40,775 bases of DNA from DATLFQ01 sp035540915 (GTDB lineage Bacteria; Actinomycetota; Acidimicrobiia; Acidimicrobiales; GCA-2861595). Positions 32,936-39,499 of this stretch are shown in pieces. The notes under the pieces were generated by a model, which saw nothing but the letters and a program-made list of their open reading frames with translations, made no database searches and had not been told where the DNA came from. Position 1 is the first letter of the stretch. Each line of letters starts with the position of its first letter. Both the position numbers and the translations under genes were made by a program. The DNA is taken from contig DATLFQ010000216.1 of NCBI GenBank assembly GCA_035540915.1, positions 1 through 40,775 of the forward strand, given 5' to 3'.

Positions 32936-33265
32936 CTACGCGGTGAGCTGGGTCGGGACGGGGGCGTTCTTGGGGGGCCGGCCCCGCTTGCGCTTGAACG
33001 CCAGGACCTTGCCGTTGGAGAACAGCTGGCCGCCCCACACGCCCAATGGCTCCCGCCGTGCCAGCGCACCGTCCAGGCAGCGCACCTGCAGGGCGCAGGT
33101 TGCGCAGACGGCCTTGGCCCGGGCGATGTCGTCGAGCTGCTCGGAGAAGAACAGGTCCAGCATCGGGGCGTCGCCGCCCCGGCAGGCTGCCTCGCCCCAG
33201 TCGACGGCCTCGCCCTCGGGACACTGCTCTCCGCTCAACTGCTCTGCGATCCACTCGGCGAGCAT
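32936..33265 (-). CDS. WhiB7-like iron-sulfur transcription regulator
   Basis: 109 residues. Four Cys for the Fe-S cluster: C28, C54, C57, C63 (CATCALQVRC). The G(V/I)WGG turn is EPLGVWGG, followed by LFSNGKVLAFKRKRGRPPK, an AT-hook (RGRP) that is diagnostic of the WhiB7 branch. WhiB7 binds the primary sigma factor through the cluster and AT-rich DNA upstream of -35 through the hook, activating resistance and stress genes. ATG 33265 has GAGAGG just upstream. The 403-base leader carries the typical features of whiB7 leaders (separate entries). I am sure of WhiB; the WhiB7 branch is inferred from the hook and leader. Confidence 0.87.
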   Translation of the reverse strand: MLAEWIAEQLSGEQCPEGEAVDWGEAACRGGDAPMLDLFFSEQLDDIARAKAVCATCALQVRCLDGALARREPLGVWGGQLFSNGKVLAFKRKRGRPPKNAPVPTQLTA

Positions 33266-33347
33266 CTCGCCTCTCCCCTCGTCGTTTCGGTCGCTCGTCT
33301 GTCGGTCTGTCGGTCTGTGCGTCGGTACCGGCCCCCTGGAACGCAAC

Positions 33348-33373
33348 GAGGCCGCCGGTTTCCCGGCGGCCTC
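33348..33373 (-). terminator. Attenuator-type hairpin in the whiB7 leader
   Basis: On the minus strand, GAGGCCGCCGG (33373-33363), loop GAAA, CCGGCGGCCTC (33358-33348): an 11-bp stem followed by GTTGCGTT. It lies between the uORF stop (33403) and the whiB7-like start (33265), where known whiB7 leaders place their conditional terminator. Confidence 0.7.
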
Positions 33374-33402
33374 TGGGCCTTGCTCTCGAAGGTCGGTCCG
33401 GT

Positions 33403-33591
33403 TTACCCGGAGCCAGCTCCTGCGAGGCCCAGTGGCCGCCCAATGCCGTTCTCGACGGCCTGGAGCGTGGTCCCACCAGCCGGTCGCCCGGCGAAGCCGT
33501 GGGCGCAGTGCTGGAGGGAGCGCAGCCGCACGGACGCGCACCATCCGGCCATGCCCATCGGCGAGGCGGCGGTGCGTACGGTGCTGGCCAC
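33403..33591 (-). CDS. Upstream ORF of the whiB7 leader (62 codons)
   Basis: GTG 33591 with AGGAG six bases upstream; reads MASTVRTAASPMGMAGWCAS and continues to LAGAGSG, stop TAA. ATG codons also occur at codons 12 and 14. It ends 30 bases before the attenuator hairpin. In mycobacteria and streptomycetes, slow translation of the whiB7 uORF under antibiotic stress changes leader folding and lets polymerase pass. The same role is inferred here. The peptide itself need not be conserved. Confidence 0.5.
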   Translation of the reverse strand: MASTVRTAASPMGMAGWCASVRLRSLQHCAHGFAGRPAGGTTLQAVENGIGRPLGLAGAGSG

Positions 33592-33630
33592 GGCGTGCTC
33601 CTGCGTCGGCCCGGGCGGGCGCCCGGCTGC

Positions 33631-33671
33631 AGGTATCGGACCACGCCGCGGCCGCGGCGTCAACCCAATTA
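33631..33671 (-). promoter_or_regulatory. whiB7 promoter with AT-rich box and 18-bp palindrome
   Basis: AATAATT (33672-33666) is followed by GGG and TTGACG (33663-33658), the order WhiB7 uses at its own promoter: AT-rich box just upstream of -35. The -10 is weak (TCCGAT at 17 bases or GATACC at 20). Between -35 and -10 lies a perfect 18-bp palindrome ACGCCGCGGCCGCGGCGT (33643-33660). The AT box overlaps the stop codon of the upstream phosphatase gene. Confidence 0.5.
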
Positions 33672-34451
33672 TTCGGCGGGTCGTCCAGCGGGATCGGACG
33701 ACCGGCGCGCATAGCTGGTGCGGGCTTCCACCAGCGCAGCCAGCAACGGCGCCGACGAGGCGGCCACCGGGGTGCGGCGATCGGCCGGCGCCCGCCCGAC
33801 CAAAGGCCGCCCGAAGGCGTCGGCCACCACGGCTCCGGCCTCCTGGCACACCAGCATCCCGCCCAGGTAGTCCCACGGCCCGTGGGCGTCGACGGTGCAG
33901 TCCACGTAGCCGTCGAGCGACCCGTCGGCGACCGCGCACAGGTCCAGAGCCGCCGCTCCCAGGCAGCGGAACTGGCGCCAGCCCAGGCTGTGCGGCGGCA
34001 GCCCGTTCACCGCGACGAGCGCGGCGCCCAGCGCGACCGCGGGGGCCGGCCTGATCGGCGTGCCCTGGCGCCGGGCGCCACCGCCGCGGACCGCCTCGTA
34101 GCGCGTACCGGTGGCCTGGTTGGCCACGACGGCGGCGCGCGCCCCGTCCCCGTCCAGGACGCACAGGCTGGTGGCGTACCAGGGAAGGCGGCGCGAGGCG
34201 TTCGTGGAGCCGTCGACCGGGTCGGTCACCACGAGCAGCGGCCGGTCGGGGTGGTGCAGCCCGGTCTCCTCGCTGAGCACCCCCAGGCCGGCGCGGTCGA
34301 GGACCTCCAGAGCGGCCCGGTCGGCGGCGAGGTCGCACAGGTACTGGCCCGGCCGGGTGCCGGCCGGTCCCCAGTCCTCCAGGGAGCCGAGTGCGGCGTG
34401 CACCGCGTCGGTCGCCTCGTGGAGCACCGCCAGCAGCGAACCGTCGTCCAC
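33669..34451 (-). CDS. Inositol monophosphatase family protein
   Basis: 260 residues. Metal-binding motifs in order: LSEETG (the 'EE' site), VTDPVDGSTNASR (motif I, DPxDGSTN) and DAHGPWDYLGGMLVCQEAGA (motif II, WD). It would hydrolyse inositol-phosphate, histidinol-phosphate or a related phosphomonoester in a Mg-dependent way. The second of two tandem GTG codons (34451) is preferred, as it lies six bases after TAGCTT (34463-34458); GTG 34454 is the alternative. It is divergent from the GNAT gene with only 37 bases between the starts. Confidence 0.88.
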   Translation of the reverse strand: MDDGSLLAVLHEATDAVHAALGSLEDWGPAGTRPGQYLCDLAADRAALEVLDRAGLGVLSEETGLHHPDRPLLVVTDPVDGSTNASRRLPWYATSLCVLDGDGARAAVVANQATGTRYEAVRGGGARRQGTPIRPAPAVALGAALVAVNGLPPHSLGWRQFRCLGAAALDLCAVADGSLDGYVDCTVDAHGPWDYLGGMLVCQEAGAVVADAFGRPLVGRAPADRRTPVAASSAPLLAALVEARTSYARRSSDPAGRPAE

Positions 34452-34488
34452 CACCGGAAGCTACCGTCGGACGCTACGTTCGGCGCCC

Positions 34489-34932
34489 GTGCCCGTCCGC
34501 GACGCCACCGCCGCCGACGGCCCCGACATCGCCGCCATGATCCGCGAGCTGGCCGCCTTCGAGCGCCTCGACGACGAGGTGTGCTTCGACCCGGCCCAGT
34601 TGTCTTCAGAGCTGTTCGGCCCCGACCCGGCCGCGCGGGTGTTCGTCGCGGAGACCGGCGACGGCGAGGTCGTCGGGTTCGCCCTGTGGTACTGGACATT
34701 CTCGACGTTCCTCGGTCGCCGGGGCATCTGGCTGGAGGACCTGTTCGTGCGGCCGGCCCATCGGGGCGCCGGTCACGGCCGCGCCCTTCTGGAGGCGGTG
34801 CGGGCGCAGACCGACGGCCGGCTGGAGTTCGCGGTGCTGGACTGGAACGAGCACGCCATTGCGTTGTACCGGAGCCTGGGGGCGCGGCCGGTCGAGGGGT
34901 GGGCCCGCTACAGGTGGCTCCCCGGCCCGTAG
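34489..34932 (+). CDS. GNAT acetyltransferase, diamine/spermidine (SSAT)-like
   Basis: 147 residues. VRDATAADGPDIAAMIREL, then FVAETGDGEVVGFALWYWTF, LEDLFVRPAHRGAGHGRALL (acetyl-CoA loop RGAGHG) and FAVLDWNEHAIALYRSLGA. The pattern 'FSTFLGRxGIxLEDLFV' plus 'LDWNExAI' is that of the SSAT group, which acetylates polyamines or small amines. GTG 34489 is eight bases after TACGTT, so a leaderless start. Substrate unproven. Confidence 0.87.
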   Translation: MPVRDATAADGPDIAAMIRELAAFERLDDEVCFDPAQLSSELFGPDPAARVFVAETGDGEVVGFALWYWTFSTFLGRRGIWLEDLFVRPAHRGAGHGRALLEAVRAQTDGRLEFAVLDWNEHAIALYRSLGARPVEGWARYRWLPGP

Positions 34933-34943
34933 GCTCGCGCCCG

Positions 34944-35510
34944 ATGGCCGTCATCGACGTGGCCGGCTTCGTGGCCGACCTCAAGAGCCACGCCGTCGAC
35001 CACGGCTTCCACGTCCACGACGAGCGGCACTTCGTGGAGAGCTACTCGCTCCGCCAGGCGTGGGAGGTGGACCTGCACCCCGAGGAGGGGTGCGGCGTGC
35101 CGGTCGACCTGCACCTCTCGCTGGAGGTCGATCCCCGGGTGCTGCTCTCCTTCGAGGACCTGGTGGTCGATCTGCCCGACGAGGACGAGCCGCCGGACGA
35201 CTTCCACTTCCCGATCACCTTCACCTGGGCGCTGCCACCTCTGGCCGCCGGCCCCGACCTGCTGCAGCTACATCTGGAGCTGGCCGGCATCGCCGGCCTG
35301 GAGCTGCCGCTGGAGGTGTCGGCCATCGACTCCTTCCCGTCGGCGACCGACGCACCCGAGCGCAGCCTGACCATCATCGCCCGCCAGCGGGTATCGCTGG
35401 CCAAGATCCTCGAGGGCGAGGAGCTGCTGTGCGACACGTTGGAGCGGTGCCTGGTCGTCAGCCGCCACCTGCTCGAGCGGGCGCCGCGCTGGCTGGGCGA
35501 GACCGGCTGA
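34944..35510 (+). CDS. Conserved-looking protein of unknown function
   Basis: 188 residues, soluble and acidic. AVIDVAGFVADLKSHAVDHG at the start, then beta-strand-rich VPVDLHLSLEVDPRVLL, a run of acidics (DLPDEDEPPDDFH), FPITFTWALPPL and a C-terminal helix (CDTLERCLVVSRHLLERA). No motif I recognise. ATG 34944 lies eight bases after TAGGCT. The stop is 52 bases before secG. It may be an actinobacteria-specific protein; no function assigned. Confidence 0.65.
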   Translation: MAVIDVAGFVADLKSHAVDHGFHVHDERHFVESYSLRQAWEVDLHPEEGCGVPVDLHLSLEVDPRVLLSFEDLVVDLPDEDEPPDDFHFPITFTWALPPLAAGPDLLQLHLELAGIAGLELPLEVSAIDSFPSATDAPERSLTIIARQRVSLAKILEGEELLCDTLERCLVVSRHLLERAPRWLGETG

Positions 35511-35562
35511 GGGCCTCGCCGCCCCCTGTCCGGAAAGCCGGGACCTGGTACCGTCGGCGCCG

Positions 35563-35793
35563 ATGTTGACCGTCCTGGTGGTCGTGATCCACGTCCTCGT
35601 CTCGATGCTCCTGATCATGCTGATCCTGCTTCACAGCGGTCGCGGTGGCGGGCTGTCGGACATGTTCGGGGGCGGCATGGGCAGCGCAGCGGCGGGTTCC
35701 ACCGTGGTCGAGCGCAACCTCGACCGCATCACGGTGGCGACGGCTGTGGTCTTCGCTTTCACCACCGTGATCCTCGGCGTCCGGCTGCAGTAG
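35563..35793 (+). CDS. secG: Preprotein translocase subunit SecG
   Basis: 76 residues. Two membrane helices (VLVVVIHVLVSMLLIMLILL and ITVATAVVFAFTTVILGV) flank the conserved cytosolic loop HSGRGGGLSDMFGGGMGS. SecG joins SecYE to assist protein export. ATG 35563 follows TACCGT by eight bases. The next gene begins five bases after the stop. Confidence 0.93.
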   Translation: MLTVLVVVIHVLVSMLLIMLILLHSGRGGGLSDMFGGGMGSAAAGSTVVERNLDRITVATAVVFAFTTVILGVRLQ

Positions 35794-35798
35794 CGGCC

Positions 35799-37499
35799 TT
35801 GATCGGGGCGTTCGTGGGCGCGCGGCTGCGTCGGGTCCGCCTCGGCTTCCTGGCGGTGGCCCTGGCCACCGCCACGACGACGGCCTGCGCGAGCGACGAC
35901 CGCGCCAGCGACGACCCGCTCGGCGAGGTCGGCACCGAGGAGGTCCAGCCGGGCGGCACCGTCACCTTCGGGGCCGATCAGGAGCCCGCCGGCTTCAACC
36001 CCAACGTCGCCGGCGGCAACTCGCTGGCGGTCAACAACGTCATCGGCCGGGTCTTCCCGTCGGTCTTCCGCGTCGACCCGAGCTTCGAGCCGGTGCTGGA
36101 CGACGAGCTGATGGACAGCGTCGAGCTGACCGACTCGGAGCCCCAGACCGTGGTGTACAAGATCAACCCGCGGGCGGTGTGGTCCGACGGCGTCCCCATC
36201 AGCGCCGACGACTTCGTCTACTGGTGGCAGATGGCCCGCGGCGACGGGGTGGACGTGGACGGCTCCGTCGCCGAGGTGGCGTCGACCGCCGGGTACGAGG
36301 ACATCGCCAGCGTCACCGGCAGCGAGGACGGCAAGACCGTCACCGTTGTGTTCGAGAAGCCCTACGGAGACTGGAAGAGCCTGTTCAGCCTGGCCGTGCT
36401 GCCGAGCCACATCGCCCGGCGAGTGGGGTGGAACACGGGCTTCGCCACCTTCGACCCGGCCGTCGTCATCTCCGGCGGGCCGTTCCGCATCGAGAGCCAC
36501 AACCCCGGCCAGGACCTCACGCTGGTCCGCAACGAGCGGTACTGGGGCGAGCCGGCCAAGCTCGACCGGATCGTGTTCCGCTTCATCCCCCAGTCGGCCG
36601 AGCAGATCCCCGCCCTGCGCAACCGGGAGGTGGACGTCATCTACCCCCAACCGCAGCTGGACGCGGTGACGCAGCTGGAGTCCATCTCGGGCGTGAGGAC
36701 CGAGGTGGGCCAGGGCCTGGCCTACGAGCACCTAACCCTGAACACCCGCCAGGAGTTCCTGGCCCTGCCCGAGGTCCGCCAGGCGCTGGCGCTGGCGCTC
36801 GACCGGGCCCAGGTGGTCGAGCGCACCGTCGGCCAGGTCGACGACCGGGCGAGGCCGCTGGGCAGCCGCATCTACGTCAACAGCCAGCCCGAGTACGACG
36901 ACAACAGCGGCCGGTACGGCGAGCGCGACCTCCCCGCCGCCCGGGCGCTGCTGGAGGGGCTCGGCTTCACGCCGGGCCCCGACGGCATCTACCAGCGGGG
37001 CGGCAAGCGCCTCTCCCTGCGGCTGTCGACCACGGCCGGCAACGCGCTGCGCGAGCAGCAGGGCGTGCTCATCCAGTCGCAGGTGAGGGAGGCGGGCATC
37101 GAGCTGCGGATCGACAACTCGCCGGCCGCAATCCTCCAGCGCGAGCGGTTGCCGCAGGGGAACTTCGACATCGCCAACTTCGGGTGGTCGTCGTCGCCCT
37201 TCCCGTCGGGCTTCGCCGACATCTTCGGCACCGACCGGGCCGCCAACTACGGCAAGTACGCGAATGCCGAGGTGGACGCCCTGTTCCGCGAGGCCGGGGC
37301 CGCCCTCGACGACGGGGCGAGGACCGCCCTGTACAACGAGATCGACCGCCGGTTGTGGGACGACATGGCCACCATCCCGCTGTACCAGAAGCCGACGCTG
37401 CTGGCCTACCGCAGCACGCTCGTCAACATCGCCGACAACGCCACCGTCCACGGCATCTTCTGGAACGCCGAGACCTGGGGGGTCCGCTCCAGCCCGTAG
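35799..37499 (+). CDS. Peptide/solute ABC transporter substrate-binding lipoprotein (SBP family 5)
   Basis: 566 residues with a signal peptide ending TTTAC (Cys 30, a weak lipobox), then the family-5 binding domain: VTFGADQEPAGFNPNVAGGN, VWSDGVPISADDFVYWWQMA, GGPFRIESHNPGQDLTLVRN and NFGWSSSPFPSGFADIFG. It would bind oligopeptides or similar solutes outside the cell. The start is TTG 35799 or GTG 35814, both close to the secG stop; the TTG gives the fuller basic N-terminus. It heads the importer operon with two permeases and a second binding protein. Confidence 0.87.
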   Translation: MIGAFVGARLRRVRLGFLAVALATATTTACASDDRASDDPLGEVGTEEVQPGGTVTFGADQEPAGFNPNVAGGNSLAVNNVIGRVFPSVFRVDPSFEPVLDDELMDSVELTDSEPQTVVYKINPRAVWSDGVPISADDFVYWWQMARGDGVDVDGSVAEVASTAGYEDIASVTGSEDGKTVTVVFEKPYGDWKSLFSLAVLPSHIARRVGWNTGFATFDPAVVISGGPFRIESHNPGQDLTLVRNERYWGEPAKLDRIVFRFIPQSAEQIPALRNREVDVIYPQPQLDAVTQLESISGVRTEVGQGLAYEHLTLNTRQEFLALPEVRQALALALDRAQVVERTVGQVDDRARPLGSRIYVNSQPEYDDNSGRYGERDLPAARALLEGLGFTPGPDGIYQRGGKRLSLRLSTTAGNALREQQGVLIQSQVREAGIELRIDNSPAAILQRERLPQGNFDIANFGWSSSPFPSGFADIFGTDRAANYGKYANAEVDALFREAGAALDDGARTALYNEIDRRLWDDMATIPLYQKPTLLAYRSTLVNIADNATVHGIFWNAETWGVRSSP

Positions 37500-37543
37500 A
37501 GCGCCATCGCCGCGGCGCCATGGCGCCGGTACGATCCCGGCCA

Positions 37544-37591
37544 ATGGTCAGAGTCAGGCGCAGAACGACTTGCGTCGTTCCGGGCCCGTGA
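37544..37591 (+). CDS. 15-codon leader peptide upstream of the permease gene
   Basis: ATG 37544, eight bases after TACGAT (37530-37535), reads MVRVRRRTTCVVPGP and its stop overlaps the next start as GTGA. Four Arg codons are AGA, AGG, CGC and AGA; AGA and AGG are rare in such a GC-rich genome. A hairpin (37563-37580) lies inside the ORF, just before the permease start. The permease GTG has no SD, so its translation probably depends on this leader. Confidence 0.5.
   Translation: MVRVRRRTTCVVPGP
37563..37580 (+). promoter_or_regulatory. Hairpin within the leader, just before the permease start
   Basis: GAACGAC (37563-37569), loop TTGC, GTCGTTC (37574-37580): a 7-bp stem ending seven bases before GTG 37588. 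The sequence CGTCGTTCCGGGCC (37573-37586) recurs with one mismatch at 37620-37633. A ribosome reading the leader would melt it. Confidence 0.5.
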
Positions 37592-38613
37592 CCTCCGACG
37601 CTGCTCCACGGAATCCGCACGTCGTTCTGGGCCAGACCCTGAGGTTCGTCGCGACGCGGCTCCTGGCCTCGGTCCCGGTGGTCGCCCTGGCCAGCGTCGT
37701 GGTGTTCGTCATGGTGGCGACCTCGACCGACCCCCTCAGCGGCCTGCGCGCCGACCCCCGGGTGCCGGCCGAGGTGATCGAGCAGCGAAGCCGGGAGCTG
37801 CGCCTCGACCGCCCGGTGCTGGTCCGCTACGGCCTGTGGGCGGCCGACGCCGTGCGCGGAGACCTCGGCCACTCGGTGGCCGACCGGCCGGTCGGCCCGC
37901 TGGTGTGGCAACGACTCCAGATCACCCTGCGCATGGTCCTGGCCGGGGTGGTCCTCGGGCTGGTGCTGGCGGTCGCCGCCGGCACGGTGAGCGCCCTGCG
38001 CCAGCACCGCCTGACCGATCACGCGCTGTCCTTCGCCGGCCTGCTGCTGGTGTCCATGCCGGTGTTCTGGCTCGGCGCGCTGCTCAAGGAGTTCGCGGCG
38101 GTCCGGGTGAACGACTGGCTCGGGCGCCAGGTGGTGTCGACCGTCGGCGCCTCGACCCCGAACCTGTCGGGCGGATGGTGGCACCGCATGTCCGACTACG
38201 CCGGCCACCTGGTGCTGCCGACCGCCGCGCTGGCGCTCACCGCCGGCGCCGTGTGGAGCCGTTACCAGCGGACGGCCATGATCGAGGCACTCGGCGCCGA
38301 CCACGTCCGCCTGGCCCGGGCCAAGGGCCTGTCGCACGCGCGGGTCGTGGTCCGCCACGCGCTGCGCAACGCGCTCGTCCCGCTGACGACCGTGGCCGCC
38401 GTCGACTTCGCCGCAGTCGTCGGCGGGGCCGTCGTCCTGGAGCGGGTGTTCTCCTGGCAGGGCATGGGCGACCTGCTGCTCGAGGGCGTCCGGGCCGGCG
38501 ACGTCAACGTGGTGGCCGCCTGGCTGCTGGTGACGTCGGTCGTCGTGGTGCTGTTCAACCTGCTGGCCGACGCGCTCTACGGCGTCCTCGACCCGAGGGT
38601 CGGCCGTGGCTGA
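37588..38613 (+). CDS. ABC transporter permease, DppB/OppB type
   Basis: 341 residues, about six membrane helices. The first lies at LLASVPVVALASVVVFVMVA; the family segment DPLSGLRADPRVPAEVIE follows, then GLLLVSMPVFWLGALLKEF and the EAA loop (EALGADHVRLARAKGL, RHALRNALVPLTT) that contacts the ATPase. It forms the membrane channel together with the next gene product. The GTG start overlaps the 15-codon leader stop (GTGA). It overlaps the next gene by eight bases. Confidence 0.9.
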   Translation: MTSDAAPRNPHVVLGQTLRFVATRLLASVPVVALASVVVFVMVATSTDPLSGLRADPRVPAEVIEQRSRELRLDRPVLVRYGLWAADAVRGDLGHSVADRPVGPLVWQRLQITLRMVLAGVVLGLVLAVAAGTVSALRQHRLTDHALSFAGLLLVSMPVFWLGALLKEFAAVRVNDWLGRQVVSTVGASTPNLSGGWWHRMSDYAGHLVLPTAALALTAGAVWSRYQRTAMIEALGADHVRLARAKGLSHARVVVRHALRNALVPLTTVAAVDFAAVVGGAVVLERVFSWQGMGDLLLEGVRAGDVNVVAAWLLVTSVVVVLFNLLADALYGVLDPRVGRG

Positions 38614-39499
38614 GGTGGCGGTGCTCGCCCCGGCGGCGATGGCGGGAGCCGTGGCCGGCCCGGCCCGGCTGGCGGCCCGGCGCTTCCTGTCCCACCGGGT
38701 CGCCGTCGCCAGCCTGGTCGTCCTGGTGCTGGTGATCGTGGGTTCGCTGGTGGGTGGGCGGCTGTGGCGTTACGGCGTCGGCGACATCACCGGCGAGTTC
38801 TCGACCGGCCCGTCCTGGCAGCACCCGATGGGGACCGACGGCATCGGCCAGGACGTCCTGGCGCTGGTGCTGCGGGGCGCCCAGAAGTCGGTGCAGGTGG
38901 CCCTGCTGGTGGCGCTCCTGGCGACCACCTTCGGCACGCTGGTCGGCGCCGTGGCCGGCTACTACCGCGGGGTGGTCGACGGCATCCTCATGCGCCTGAC
39001 CGACGTGGTGCTGACCATCCCGGGCATCGCCGTCCTCGCCGTGGTGGCGGCCCGTGCCCACGAGAGCGGGAGCTGGCTGCTGGTGGCGTTCGTCCTGTCC
39101 TTCCTGGCCTGGGCGCAGGCGGCCCGGGTGGTGCGGGCCGTCTTCCTGTCACTTCGGGAGCGACCGTTCGTGGAGTCGGCCCGAGCCATCGGGGCCGGCG
39201 ACGGGCGCATCATCTGGGGTCACCTCCTGCCCAACGCGGCCGGCCCGATCATCGTCAACGCCACCTTGACGGTGGCCTTCGCCATCCTGCTGGAGACGGC
39301 CCTGTCGTTCCTCGGTCTGGGCATCCGGCGCCCCGACACCTCGCTCGGGCTGCTGATCGCCGACGGCCAGGCGGCGGCGACCACCCGGCCGTGGCTGTTC
39401 TACTTCCCGGGCCTGGTGATCGTGCTCATCACGCTGTCGGTCAACTTCGTGGGCGACGGCCTGCGGCACGCCTTCGACCCGTCCTCCCGGGCGCGGTGA
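38606..39499 (+). CDS. ABC transporter permease, DppC/OppC type
   Basis: 297 residues. The N-terminal helix (VAVASLVVLVLVIVGSLVGG) is followed by the OppC hallmark HPMGTDGIGQDVLALVLRGAQKS, five further helices and the EAA loop (SARAIGAGDGRIIWGHLLPN). LETALSFLGLGIRRPDTSLG is typical of the family. GTG 38606 lies within the end of the DppB-like gene, and its own stop overlaps the next start (GTGA). It pairs with the 37588 product. Confidence 0.92.
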   Translation: MAEVAVLAPAAMAGAVAGPARLAARRFLSHRVAVASLVVLVLVIVGSLVGGRLWRYGVGDITGEFSTGPSWQHPMGTDGIGQDVLALVLRGAQKSVQVALLVALLATTFGTLVGAVAGYYRGVVDGILMRLTDVVLTIPGIAVLAVVAARAHESGSWLLVAFVLSFLAWAQAARVVRAVFLSLRERPFVESARAIGAGDGRIIWGHLLPNAAGPIIVNATLTVAFAILLETALSFLGLGIRRPDTSLGLLIADGQAAATTRPWLFYFPGLVIVLITLSVNFVGDGLRHAFDPSSRAR

